DNA of 59,215 nt, from assembly GCA_030622115.1 (NCBI GenBank), contig JAUXGN010000017.1:1-59215 (forward strand). The letters are read 5' to 3'. This DNA comes from Candidatus Eiseniibacteriota bacterium (lineage in GTDB: Bacteria > Joyebacterota > Joyebacteria > Joyebacterales > Joyebacteraceae). Shown here piece by piece: positions 33,705-43,579 of this stretch (positions are counted from its first letter, which is position 1; each line of letters begins with the position of its first letter). A program made the translations under genes and the position numbers. The notes below the pieces were generated by a model that was not told the DNA's origin, did no database searches, and saw only the letters and a program-made list of their open reading frames with translations.

Positions 33705-35535
33705 GCGTCCCAGCTTTCGGAAGAGCCGCGTCTGTGTCCAGGTCCTCCTGGCCGCAGTTGTGATCGTGGCACTCTCGTCCGACGCGGCGTCGCTCTGTCC
33801 GGGAAGCGGCCTGAGGAAGTTTGAGAGAGAGCGGGCGTTGCGAGACGGACCGGTCGTTCAGAGTGTGCGCTTCATCGGCGTGGACGCGATCGATGAGACC
33901 ACACTGCTTGAGTACATGGCGATTCACCCCGGTGATTTCATGGAGCAGGTGCGATTCGACGCACGGCTCCTCGAACAGGATCTCGTGAACCTGGCTCTCT
34001 TCTACAAGACGCTTGGATACCTGGAGGCCGATCTTTGGGTTGAGGACGTCGCCCTGTCAGCTGATGCGACCCGGATAACCGTTCTGATAGGCGTCCACGA
34101 AGGTAGCCGGTGGACGATCAGCAACGTCACCCTTGAGGGGGGCGTCGATATCGCAGAGGATCATCTTCGCTCGCTTCTTGTTGTGACAGAGGAGACGCCC
34201 CTTCTTTCGAAGGGTCTCTCTCGCGATCGACGCGCCATTCTGGATCACTACGCGCGATTGTCGTATCTCGACGCGCGCGTGCAGCAGCTTGTGACGCGGG
34301 ACGACATCGCGCGAACGGCGAGTGTCGGTTATGTGATCGTGGAGGGGAAGCGCGCCCGCATCGAAAGCACCAGGATCCACGGCGACGAGAAGACCCGCGA
34401 ATTCGTGATCGGGCGGGAGCTGACGTTCGAGAAGGGCGAGTACTTCGATGTGGATGAGATCGGAGAGAGCCAGGCGAATCTCTACAGGACAGGACTCTTC
34501 AACTCCGTCTGGATGGAGCCGGCGAGAGAAGACACCGGGAAGACCAACAGAAGGCTGGATATCTGGCTCAATGAGCGGCAGAGCGTCTCCCTTGACCTGT
34601 CGATCGGGTACGCGACGATTGACGGTCCGGAGGTAACGGCACAACTTGTCAATCGAAACCTGCAGGGACAGGCGACGCGGCTCGAGTTCTACGGGCACGT
34701 AAGCCGACTGCAGCGGGAGGGTGGGGTCTCGGTGGGGGATCCGTGGTTCCTGGGCCTTCCGGTTGCCGGTGAACTCTCGGTCGACTACTCGTGGAGCGAT
34801 GAAGAGGCATATCTTGCCGAGGCGGAGAGAGGCGCCTTTCTCCTCACAAAGGGAATCGGACCGGCGCTCACTCTGAGGGGCGGCTACGAGTTTGAACGCA
34901 ACATTATTCTCGAAACGAACAATGACGAGAACGGTCTGGGAGCCAACTACACGACCGATCTGCTCGCAGCTGTCACGCATGATACACGAGACGATGTCCT
35001 TGATCCCAATCGGGGAATGCTGGCAGGCGTCGAGTTCAGACTAGCCAGCTCTCGCCTTGGCGGCACGAACGACTTCACCAGGACTGAGTTCATCTGGCGA
35101 GGGTACAAGAAGGTTTGGAGACACCGGATAGTCGCGTTCGCCGGGCACGTCGGCTGGGTTCGCCCGCAGGACAACGATGATGTGCCCGTTAACGAGCGCT
35201 TCTTCGCCGGTGGTGACGGTTCGGTCCGCGGATTTGACCGGAACTCCCTTGGACCCACAGGCGAGGACGGAGAGGCCTTGGGGGGACTCGGGGTGCTCGA
35301 ACTTCGCGCCGAGGCTCGCTTCCCGCTGTTCAGACAACTCAGGATGGTGGCCATTGTCGATGCGGGCCAGGTGTTCGACGATTTCCGGGCAATCAGGCCG
35401 TCTGATCTCGCTGTTGGAGCGGGCGGTGGTCTCAGATATCACGCCGGTCTTTGGATAGTGCGTCTGGACGTCGTGGCGCCGGTTACGGAACCTGGTCCGA
35501 CGAAGTTCTATTTCGGGATAGGACAGGCGTTCTAG
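33667..35535 (+). CDS. tamA: Omp85-family outer-membrane barrel (TamA/BamA-like) with POTRA domains
   Basis: 622 residues; ATG 33667 with AGGAAGG upstream, overlapping the tamB end by 38 bases. A signal peptide (CVQVLLAAVVIVALSSDAAS) is followed by about three POTRA repeats (VQSVRFIGVDAIDETTLLEYM, WTISNVTLEGG, ARIESTRIHGDEKTREFVIG) and a 16-strand-type surface antigen domain from about residue 300. The lid-loop motif VRGF (GGDGSVRGFDRNSLGP) and the C-terminal aromatic signature (KFYFGIGQAF) are both present. With only three POTRA domains and tamB beside it, TamA is a better guess than BamA. It inserts or threads outer-membrane proteins or works with TamB. Confidence 0.9.
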   Translation: MRSVSSSISGSGRRPSFRKSRVCVQVLLAAVVIVALSSDAASLCPGSGLRKFERERALRDGPVVQSVRFIGVDAIDETTLLEYMAIHPGDFMEQVRFDARLLEQDLVNLALFYKTLGYLEADLWVEDVALSADATRITVLIGVHEGSRWTISNVTLEGGVDIAEDHLRSLLVVTEETPLLSKGLSRDRRAILDHYARLSYLDARVQQLVTRDDIARTASVGYVIVEGKRARIESTRIHGDEKTREFVIGRELTFEKGEYFDVDEIGESQANLYRTGLFNSVWMEPAREDTGKTNRRLDIWLNERQSVSLDLSIGYATIDGPEVTAQLVNRNLQGQATRLEFYGHVSRLQREGGVSVGDPWFLGLPVAGELSVDYSWSDEEAYLAEAERGAFLLTKGIGPALTLRGGYEFERNIILETNNDENGLGANYTTDLLAAVTHDTRDDVLDPNRGMLAGVEFRLASSRLGGTNDFTRTEFIWRGYKKVWRHRIVAFAGHVGWVRPQDNDDVPVNERFFAGGDGSVRGFDRNSLGPTGEDGEALGGLGVLELRAEARFPLFRQLRMVAIVDAGQVFDDFRAIRPSDLAVGAGGGLRYHAGLWIVRLDVVAPVTEPGPTKFYFGIGQAF

Positions 35536-35569
35536 CTCCACATTGCCCGGGCGCGCCTTCTGTTTTGGG

Positions 35570-35598
35570 TTGCCCCTTGAACACCCTGAGCCTATACT
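35570..35598 (+). promoter_or_regulatory. Sigma-70-like promoter of groL
   Basis: TTGCCC (35570-35575) and TATACT (35593-35598) with a 17-base spacer; the -10 matches five of six positions. The start near 35606 gives a leader of about 70 bases to ATG 35677, which has AAGGAG at 35660. I see no CIRCE (TTAGCACTC-N9-GAGTGCTAA) operator here. Confidence 0.65.
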
Positions 35599-35661
35599 GT
35601 GGGTTCGTATTAAAAGTGGGAAGCATTGTACTACGCCTCCCGCACACGGTGTGCCATTTAA

Positions 35662-37326
<1,665 letters not shown>

Positions 37327-37329
37327 CGA

Positions 37330-37388
37330 GCTGAAGTGCGGCGTAGCCGCAGTTCAGCCATGCTGATGCCGCTACAAGCGGCGTCAGC
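37330..37388 (+). terminator. Two tandem hairpins directly after groL
   Basis: Hairpin 1 (37330-37358) pairs GCTGAA-G-TGCGGC with GCCGCA-G-TTCAGC across a three-base loop; hairpin 2 (37362-37388) pairs GCTGA-T-GCCGCT with AGCGGC-G-TCAGC across another three-base loop. Both have one central mismatch and the same outer GCTGA/TCAGC arms, so they look like a duplicated element. No T run follows, so termination is uncertain; mRNA stabilisation is an alternative. Confidence 0.55.
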
Positions 37389-37402
37389 CGACAACTGAAT
37401 AG

Positions 37403-37770
37403 CGGACCAAAGGCTGCGAAGGAGAGGAGTAGACCGGAGTGGCGCCCCCGAGAGAAGGACTCCACGGCTGAGAGAGTCCCGGGCAGCGCCGGTCGAAAGT
37501 CGCTCTGGAGCCGCCGGGTTGAACGGACCTGTGCGCAACCGAGTGTTCTGCGCCGCGAGTTCCAGTAGACCCGGACGGGTGGGCCCGTCACAGCCCCAAT
37601 TGAGAGCCGGACCGTCTCACGGCAAGTGGACGGCGTGGGTTCCGCACGATGAGGGACCCGACGGTGCAGGAGGCTTATGTCGACCGGCACACCGGAACCT
37701 CGGGATGGTACCGCGGGAGGATTGCTTGAGGTCCTCTCGTTCCTGGGATGGAACGAGAGGACCTTTGTTA
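37403..37770 (+). promoter_or_regulatory. T-box riboswitch (Val-specific) upstream of valS
   Basis: This 495-base gap between groL and valS holds a T-box leader and no protein gene. Visible parts, 5' to 3': AGGAGAGGAGTAGACC (Stem I base and AGUA-like motif), a GAGAGA bulge, the specifier-loop segment CGAAAGTCGCTCTGGAG with GTC (Val) at 37499-37501, the Stem III-like arms GGGTTCC/GGGACCC, the T-box GGGATGGTACCGCG at 37702-37715, and the competing terminator at 37729-37764. The bulge UGGU pairs with an ACCA tRNA 3' end, as in tRNA-Val (discriminator A). ACCTC (37697-37701) can pair with GAGGT (37728-37732) as the antiterminator. Uncharged tRNA-Val should switch transcription on. The 5' boundary is approximate. 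Confidence 0.9.
37729..37764 (+). terminator. Regulated intrinsic terminator of the valS T-box
   Basis: AGGTCCTCTCGTTCC and GGAACGAGAGGACCT form a perfect 15-bp stem around TGGGAT, followed by TTGTTATG. Its 5' arm includes the bases the antiterminator would use (37728-37732), giving the expected mutually exclusive pair. Confidence 0.9.
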
Positions 37771-37821
37771 TGTGCCGGCCATACGGCATGACGCGTACAC
37801 AGAAGAGCGAGAGGACAGACG

Positions 37822-40326
37822 ATGAAGCTCCCCAAACGATACGACCCAAAGGCCGCTGAGCCGAAATGGCAGCAGTTCTGGGAGGACAGAGGACTCTTCC
37901 GCTTCGACCGGTCCCCCGATCGGCCGATCTACAGCATAGACACACCTCCGCCGACGGTCTCCGGGAGAATCCACATCGGCCACGTCTTCAGCTACGTCCA
38001 GACTGAGGTTATCGCGCGCTTCTGGAGGATGAAGGGCTTCAACGTCTACTATCCGTTCGGGTACGACGACAACGGCTTGCCGAGTGAGCGCCTTGTCGAG
38101 AAGGAGAAGGGCGTCAGGGCTACCGACGTGGGTAGGGAGAAGTTCGTGCAGATGTGTCTCGAACTCACGCGTGAGTACGAGAAGGAGTTCAGCACATTCT
38201 GGAAGAGCGTGGGGTTATCAGTTGATTGGAGCCAGGACTACTCAACCATCGACCCGAAGTCGCAGCGCATCTCGCAGCGGTCGTTCATCGATCTCTATCG
38301 GAAGGGCCGAGCGTACACGCGTGAGGCGCCAACTCTCTGGTGTCCGGAGTGCCATACGGCGATTGCGCAGGCGGAGATCGAGGACGTTGAACGCGACAGT
38401 GTCTTCTATGATGTCGCTTTCTCACTGGGAGATCGTGATCTTGTCATATCAACGACAAGGCCCGAGCTTATCCCTGCGTGTGTCGCGATGTTCGCGCATC
38501 CGGACGATGAACGCTATGCGGAGCTCATCGGGAAGAATGCAGTGGTTCCCATATTCGGCCACGAGGTTCCGATTCTTGCCGACGAGAAGGCAGACCCCGA
38601 GAAGGGAACCGGCCTCGTGATGTGCTGCACATTCGGCGACACGACCGACATAGCGTGGTGGCAGGAGCACGGGCTCGAGACGCGGATTGCTATCGACGAC
38701 CGCGGCCACATGAACAAGCTCGCACCGGGCTATGAAGGTCTCTACCTCAAGAAGGCACGCAAGAAGATCATTGAAGATCTTGAGCAGGCGGGTTTCCTGA
38801 AGGCACAGCGGCCCATCAGCCACGCCGTGAACACGCACGAACGCTGCGGAACCGAGATAGAGTTCTCCGTCGCACACCAGTGGTTCATCCACGTGCTCGA
38901 TATCAAGGATGAGATCATCGCGGCCGGCGCCAAGGTTGCTTGGCACCCCGACTACATGGAAGTGCGCTTCCGAAACTGGGTCGAGAACCTGAAGTGGGAC
39001 TGGTGCATATCCAGACAGCGCTACTACGGGGTGCCCTTTCCCGTCTGGACGTGCACGAGCTGTGATGAGGTTATCCTTGCCGAAGAGTCGCAGCTTCCGG
39101 TCGACCCGACAGTCACTGATCCGCCTCTGGATGCGTGCCCGAAGTGTGGCGGCCGAGAGTTCGAGCCGGAGCGCGACGTCATGGACACGTGGATGACATC
39201 GTCGTGCACACCGTTCCTGAACGTCAGGTGGCGGGAGGAAGACTCAAGACTCGATCGCTTCGTGAAGACCGAGGACGGGACTGAGTATGTTATGGACATG
39301 CGGCCCCAGGCGCACGACATCATCCGAACGTGGGCGTTCTACACGATCGTGAAGAGCGTGCTCAATGAGGAGAAGATTCCTTGGCGCACAGCCATGATCT
39401 CCGGCCATGTGCTGCATCCCGACAGGGCGAAGATATCGAAATCCAAAGGAGGCGGCAGCCACTCGCCGTCGGCCATTATCGAGGAGCGCTCGGCCGATGC
39501 GACTCGCTACTGGGCCTGTTCGAGCCGGCTTGGGACCGACACGGTGTTCTCATACGACCTCTTCGATGCGGGGAAGCGCTTCGTCGTGAAACTCTGGAAT
39601 GCCTCGAAGTTCGCCATCATGCGACTCGAGGATTTCGACACGGATGCGCCGAGAGTCCTTGGTGCTCCCGACAGGTGGCTTCTTGCTCGATTCGCCGATA
39701 CCGTCGATCGGGCAACGCGGAGTTTTGAGATTGGTGAGTACAATGGAGCGGTCGAAGCGGTGGAGCGTTTCTTCTGGCACGACCTCTGTGACAACTTCAT
39801 CGAGATCGCGAAGAAACGACTCTATGGGGATGACGGCTACGATGACGCAGCCAGGCGTGGCGCGCAATACGCTCTCTATCACGCGCTTCTCGGTGTTCTC
39901 AAGATGGTGGCGCCCGTCATGCCGCACATCACCGAAGAGATCCACTCTCTCTTCTTTGCGGAGCGGGAAGGAGTGGAGTCGATTCACATCACAGCGTGGC
40001 CGGAACCTCCGGAGGAGTGGCACGACAAGGCTGCACTCAAATCGGGAGAGCTTGCTCTGGCCGTCATCGAGGGAATGCGGAGGATCAAATCGACGAACAA
40101 GGTGTCCGTTGCGACGCCTGTCAGTTGTCTCAGGATCGCCGCGAGTCAGGAACTATGGGCCAAGATCGAGCAACTGACCAGCGAGCTTCGGGATGTATCG
40201 AATGCGGACGCAGTGGAACACGTGCTCTGGAATGGAGACGCCGGGTCTCCGCCGGGAGACGGCTTCGTGAGTACCGACGTCACAGGTATCATGGTCTTCG
40301 CGGAGCTCAAGGAGGTGCAGTCCTAG
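37822..40326 (+). CDS. valS: Valyl-tRNA synthetase (archaeal-like type)
   Basis: 834 residues, class I synthetase. The nucleotide motif is TPPPTVSGRIHIGHVFSY with HIGH at 51-54, and the second is KISKSKG from Lys537 (KMSKS variant). The editing (CP1) domain contains STTRPELIPACVAMFAHPDD. Two zinc knuckles are visible (LWCPECHTA; CTSCDEV...CPKCGGREF). The 'TVSG..HIGHVFSY' and 'NGLPSERLVEKEKGVRATD' strings, and the shorter C-terminus without the coiled-coil arm, are typical of archaeal-type ValS, also found in some bacteria. It charges tRNA-Val. Expression should be controlled by the T-box. A GT9 ATG follows the stop directly. Confidence 0.95.
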   Translation: MKLPKRYDPKAAEPKWQQFWEDRGLFRFDRSPDRPIYSIDTPPPTVSGRIHIGHVFSYVQTEVIARFWRMKGFNVYYPFGYDDNGLPSERLVEKEKGVRATDVGREKFVQMCLELTREYEKEFSTFWKSVGLSVDWSQDYSTIDPKSQRISQRSFIDLYRKGRAYTREAPTLWCPECHTAIAQAEIEDVERDSVFYDVAFSLGDRDLVISTTRPELIPACVAMFAHPDDERYAELIGKNAVVPIFGHEVPILADEKADPEKGTGLVMCCTFGDTTDIAWWQEHGLETRIAIDDRGHMNKLAPGYEGLYLKKARKKIIEDLEQAGFLKAQRPISHAVNTHERCGTEIEFSVAHQWFIHVLDIKDEIIAAGAKVAWHPDYMEVRFRNWVENLKWDWCISRQRYYGVPFPVWTCTSCDEVILAEESQLPVDPTVTDPPLDACPKCGGREFEPERDVMDTWMTSSCTPFLNVRWREEDSRLDRFVKTEDGTEYVMDMRPQAHDIIRTWAFYTIVKSVLNEEKIPWRTAMISGHVLHPDRAKISKSKGGGSHSPSAIIEERSADATRYWACSSRLGTDTVFSYDLFDAGKRFVVKLWNASKFAIMRLEDFDTDAPRVLGAPDRWLLARFADTVDRATRSFEIGEYNGAVEAVERFFWHDLCDNFIEIAKKRLYGDDGYDDAARRGAQYALYHALLGVLKMVAPVMPHITEEIHSLFFAEREGVESIHITAWPEPPEEWHDKAALKSGELALAVIEGMRRIKSTNKVSVATPVSCLRIAASQELWAKIEQLTSELRDVSNADAVEHVLWNGDAGSPPGDGFVSTDVTGIMVFAELKEVQS

Positions 40327-41358
40327 ATGCTGCCGGTGCGGCCGAACATCTTGGTGATGGAGACGGGTCTTCTTGGCGAGGTGCTCGTCATCACTCCCGC
40401 GCTGAGAGCGATTCGGCGGGCGTATCCCGAGGGACGAGTAACGGTGCTCGTGAGCCCCGGATCCGCGGCCGCGCTCGTTGGAAATCCAGGCGTGCAACGC
40501 ATGCTGCCCCTGAGCAGGGAAGAGCGACGTGGAATGGGTGCTCTGCGCGTCGTGTCGTGGATCCGCGCTCAGCGCTTCGATGCCGCGCTTGTCTTTCACA
40601 CTTCATTCCGAAGCGCACTGACGGCGGCCGTGAGCCGCGTGCGTATCCGCGCCGGCCTTTCATGTGAGGGGCGTGGTCCGCTTCTGACGCACAAGGTTCC
40701 GAGAGACAGAGACGCCTACGAGGTAGATGAGCATCTTCGTGTTCTCGAGCTTCTGGGCATAGAGCCTGATGGACAAGAACTTGATCTATTTCTGACGCAA
40801 GAGGAGCACGGCGAAGCGAAGGAAGTTCTCTCCAGCGCGGGTGCGGAAGGCGTACTTGTAGGACTTCACCCCGGGGCGAGCCGAGCGATCCGTCGCTGGC
40901 CGGCCGAGCGGTTTGCGGAACTGGGGGTCCGAGTGGCGAGCGAACTCAAGGCAGCTCCCATCTTCTTCTTCGGGCCGAAGGAACAGGATCTCGCAGAGCA
41001 GATCACGGCATTTCACAAGACCAACGGGCTGGCGGATCCGGTCATCGTCTTTCCCAAGAGTGTTCGGGCTTTGGGTGCACTGTTCCAGAGAATGGACGCC
41101 GTCGTTACGAACAACACGGGTCCTATGCATGTAGCAGCGGCTGTCCGGGCGCCAGGAGTGTTCATCCACGGCCCGACTCCAGTGAGGCGATGGCACCCTC
41201 CTGGAGACAGGTACGTCGCCGTGTACTCTTCAGACGTGGCCTGTCGTCCATGTGACACACCTCGTTGCAGAATGGAGAGTCTTCTCTGCATGGAGGCTGT
41301 GACGATTGATGAAGTGTTCAAGGGGGTGACGAGCGTGCTAGATGGGCAGAGAAAATGA
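40327..41358 (+). CDS. Glycosyltransferase family 9 (ADP-heptose:LPS heptosyltransferase-like)
   Basis: 343 residues; ATG 40327 directly follows the valS stop. GT9 features: LGEVLVITPALRAIRRAYP near the N-terminus, VGLHPGASRAIRRWPAERFAEL in the middle, and the donor-binding VTNNTGPMHVAAAVRAPGVFIHGPTPV near the C-terminus. The family transfers heptose to the LPS inner core, which fits a diderm. No other LPS core genes are beside it except the GT4 that overlaps its stop by four bases, so the sugar is not certain. A CRPC..PRC cluster near the end (VACRPCDTPRC) may bind metal, as in some RfaF-like proteins. Confidence 0.88.
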   Translation: MLPVRPNILVMETGLLGEVLVITPALRAIRRAYPEGRVTVLVSPGSAAALVGNPGVQRMLPLSREERRGMGALRVVSWIRAQRFDAALVFHTSFRSALTAAVSRVRIRAGLSCEGRGPLLTHKVPRDRDAYEVDEHLRVLELLGIEPDGQELDLFLTQEEHGEAKEVLSSAGAEGVLVGLHPGASRAIRRWPAERFAELGVRVASELKAAPIFFFGPKEQDLAEQITAFHKTNGLADPVIVFPKSVRALGALFQRMDAVVTNNTGPMHVAAAVRAPGVFIHGPTPVRRWHPPGDRYVAVYSSDVACRPCDTPRCRMESLLCMEAVTIDEVFKGVTSVLDGQRK

Positions 41359-42488
41359 TGAATAGCTCAGATCGCAAGCTGTCGATTCTGCATCTCATTG
41401 AAGCTCCTCAATGGACGGGCGCCATGTCGCAAACGCTGGAGCTTGTTCTGGGGCTCAGGAATCGGGGTCACCGGGTGGCTCTCGCATGTACACCCAAGAG
41501 CATCCTCGAACGGCGCGCGAGTGACGCCGGAATTGACGTCGTAGGCATGGAGATGCGTTCAGAACTCAACCCTGTCACTATTGCCAGACTCGTCTGGATG
41601 GTCTGGACGCGCCACGTCGACGTCATTCATGCTCACAGAGCGCACGCCCATACCCTTGGGTTGCTCGCGGCCGCACTTACAGGCCGTCCCTTCCTGGTCT
41701 CGCGTCGGGTCTCCTTCAAGCCGAAGCAGAACTGGGGGAGCCGCGTCAAGTACACGAGCCGTCGCGTCACGCGGATCACCGCTGTCTCGCAGGCCGTGAA
41801 GGACATCCTTGTGGATTTCGGCGTTCGGCCGGAGGTGGTCGAGGTCATCTACAGCGGGTCGGATCCAGGCCGTTACAGTCCGGACTCCGACGGCATGCGG
41901 ATTCGCCGTGAATTCGGGATAGCCCCGGACGCTCCTCTCGTGGGCAAGGTTGCCAACTTCTACCACGGCTGGAAGGGACACGATATCTTCCTTGATGCCG
42001 CACGCAGAGTCGTGGGTGATATCCGGGATGCCCGTTTCCTTCTGGTCGGACACAAGACCGACAGTGAGAAAATGCAGGACATGATATCGAGCTTCGGTCT
42101 GTCCGATAGCGTAGTGACGGCCGGTTACCGAACAGACGTTCCTGACATTCTCGCGGCGCTCGATGTGTCGGTGAACTGCCCGAGAGCGGGAGAGGGGTTG
42201 TCGGGCGCCGTGCGCGAGTCGCTCGCCGTCGGAAGGCCGGTCGTGGCAACCGACGTAGGTGGCAATCGAGAGCTCGTCAGGGATGGGGAGACTGGTCTTC
42301 TGGTGCCTCCGGAGGACGCGGCCTCGCTCGCCGAGGCCATCGTGCGCCTTCTCTCCGACGGAGGTCTTGCCGCCGGACTTGCGGCGAACGGAGCGGATTT
42401 CGTCAGAGCGAATCTGACGATCGATCGCATGGTCGAAACGACTGAACAGCTGTATATGGACGTGCTTGCAGAGGTGGGCAAACGATGA
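41355..42488 (+). CDS. Glycosyltransferase family 4 (GT-B fold)
   Basis: 377 residues, overlapping the GT9 stop by four bases. The N-terminal acceptor half starts HLIEAPQWTGAMSQTLELVLGLRNRGH; the C-terminal donor half has VGKVANFYHGWKGHDIFLDAA, LLVGHKTDSEK and the GT4 signature EGLSGAVRESLAVGRPVVATDVGGNRELV, with the E-x7-E pair. It should use a nucleotide sugar to extend a lipid- or polysaccharide-linked acceptor in the cytosol. Together with the GT9 enzyme it suggests lipo-oligosaccharide or glycolipid synthesis. Its stop overlaps the THEP1 ATG (ATGA). Confidence 0.88.
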   Translation: MMNSSDRKLSILHLIEAPQWTGAMSQTLELVLGLRNRGHRVALACTPKSILERRASDAGIDVVGMEMRSELNPVTIARLVWMVWTRHVDVIHAHRAHAHTLGLLAAALTGRPFLVSRRVSFKPKQNWGSRVKYTSRRVTRITAVSQAVKDILVDFGVRPEVVEVIYSGSDPGRYSPDSDGMRIRREFGIAPDAPLVGKVANFYHGWKGHDIFLDAARRVVGDIRDARFLLVGHKTDSEKMQDMISSFGLSDSVVTAGYRTDVPDILAALDVSVNCPRAGEGLSGAVRESLAVGRPVVATDVGGNRELVRDGETGLLVPPEDAASLAEAIVRLLSDGGLAAGLAANGADFVRANLTIDRMVETTEQLYMDVLAEVGKR

Positions 42489-43033
42489 GTGAGTGCATCA
42501 CGAAGAAGAACCTGCTTCTGACCGGTCCCCCGAGGATCGGAAAGACGACCGTCATCCGTGCCGTCGTGGGGGAGCTTGAGGTTGATGTGGGCGGGTTCTA
42601 CACGGCCGAAGTGAGACGAGACGGTGAACGTATTGGGTTCGACATCGTCGATATGCGTGGCGGAAGCAGCATCCTGGCGCGCGTAGGTTTTGAGAGTCCG
42701 TACATAGTTGGGAAGTACGGCATCAATCGGGAGGGTCTCGAGAGAGTGGGTGTTCGCGCTCTTGAACGAGCCATCACCAGGTCGCGCCTGATAATCATGG
42801 ATGAGATAGGTCGAATGGAACTCTGTTCCGAGAGCTTCCGGAATTCCGTGATCCGCGCCCTCGATTCTCCGATTCCCGTTCTCGGCACGATTCAGGACCG
42901 GAGCAATGCATTCCTGGATGCTGTGCGTGCGAGAGACGATGTGGAGATCGTGCGTCTCACTGAGGGAAACAGGGACACGATGCGCTCGGTCGTGGCAGAC
43001 AAACTCAAGGCCATCACTACGGCGCCCGGGTAG
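42485..43033 (+). CDS. THEP1/DUF265-family nucleoside-triphosphatase
   Basis: 182 residues. Walker A is LLLTGPPRIGKTT, Walker B RLIIMDEIGRMEL, with an intervening GGFYTAEVRRDGERIGFDIVDM typical of the THEP1 (cancer-related nucleoside-triphosphatase, NTPCR) family. Members hydrolyse ATP, GTP and other NTPs in vitro; the biological role is unsettled. It overlaps GT4 upstream by four bases and the convergent membrane protein gene by 17 bases at its 3' end. No link to the glycosyltransferases is known beyond the operon. Confidence 0.9.
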   Translation: MSECITKKNLLLTGPPRIGKTTVIRAVVGELEVDVGGFYTAEVRRDGERIGFDIVDMRGGSSILARVGFESPYIVGKYGINREGLERVGVRALERAITRSRLIIMDEIGRMELCSESFRNSVIRALDSPIPVLGTIQDRSNAFLDAVRARDDVEIVRLTEGNRDTMRSVVADKLKAITTAPG

Positions 43034-43442
43034 TATTGCCGAACCGTGAGGGCGGCCACGTACCGGCTCTGATCCCGCCGGCGAATATGAGAAGCACAGA
43101 GGAAACGGCTAGCGGAACGATGAGAAGAAGGACCGTGCGCAGAGTTGATCCGGGGCCGCGGACGCCGACCCTGAAGATGACCCAGGCGAGCGCCACGAGT
43201 GTCTGGAGCCCCAGGACCACTCCGGAGGCGGTGATCCAGCGCGTGCCCAGGATCCCGGCGCCTACGGCGACCATTGCAAAGATTATCTTCGCGAGGGCTG
43301 CAGACAGCGTGGCACTCTGAAGGCTGAGAGTTATGCCGAGCCAGAGAACGGCAAAAAGCGGTGCGGCGACGGTGGCGATGACCGTCATAGTCTTCCATCG
43401 CGTTGCTTCGGGATACTCTTCGGGATACTCTTCGCTGGACAA
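43017..43442 (-). CDS. Small four-helix membrane protein, unknown function
   Basis: 141 residues on the minus strand. The start is TTG at 43442-43440, since AAGGAG lies eight bases upstream; a nearby ATG is out of frame. After a short acidic N-terminus with a 12-bp direct repeat (EYPEEYPE) come four hydrophobic helices (ATVAAPLFAVLWLGITLSL, ALAKIIFAMVAVGAGILG, ITASGVVLGLQTLVALAWVIF, LLLIVPLAVSSVLLIFAGG). The C-terminal 17 bases overlap the THEP1 gene. No family recognised. Its codon bias and length-consistent helices support a real gene. Confidence 0.6.
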   Translation of the reverse strand: MSSEEYPEEYPEATRWKTMTVIATVAAPLFAVLWLGITLSLQSATLSAALAKIIFAMVAVGAGILGTRWITASGVVLGLQTLVALAWVIFRVGVRGPGSTLRTVLLLIVPLAVSSVLLIFAGGIRAGTWPPSRFGNTTRAP

Positions 43443-43579
43443 GGCATGCTCCTTGTTGGCGCCCCTCTCACGCAGAGACTACTCTCGCAGGAGCCGGCGG
43501 CGCAAGAGGATTCAATTGGGGCGCCGGATCCGCCACATCGGTTGAGTGAAAACGCTATCCTCGAACGGAGGAGGAGATC

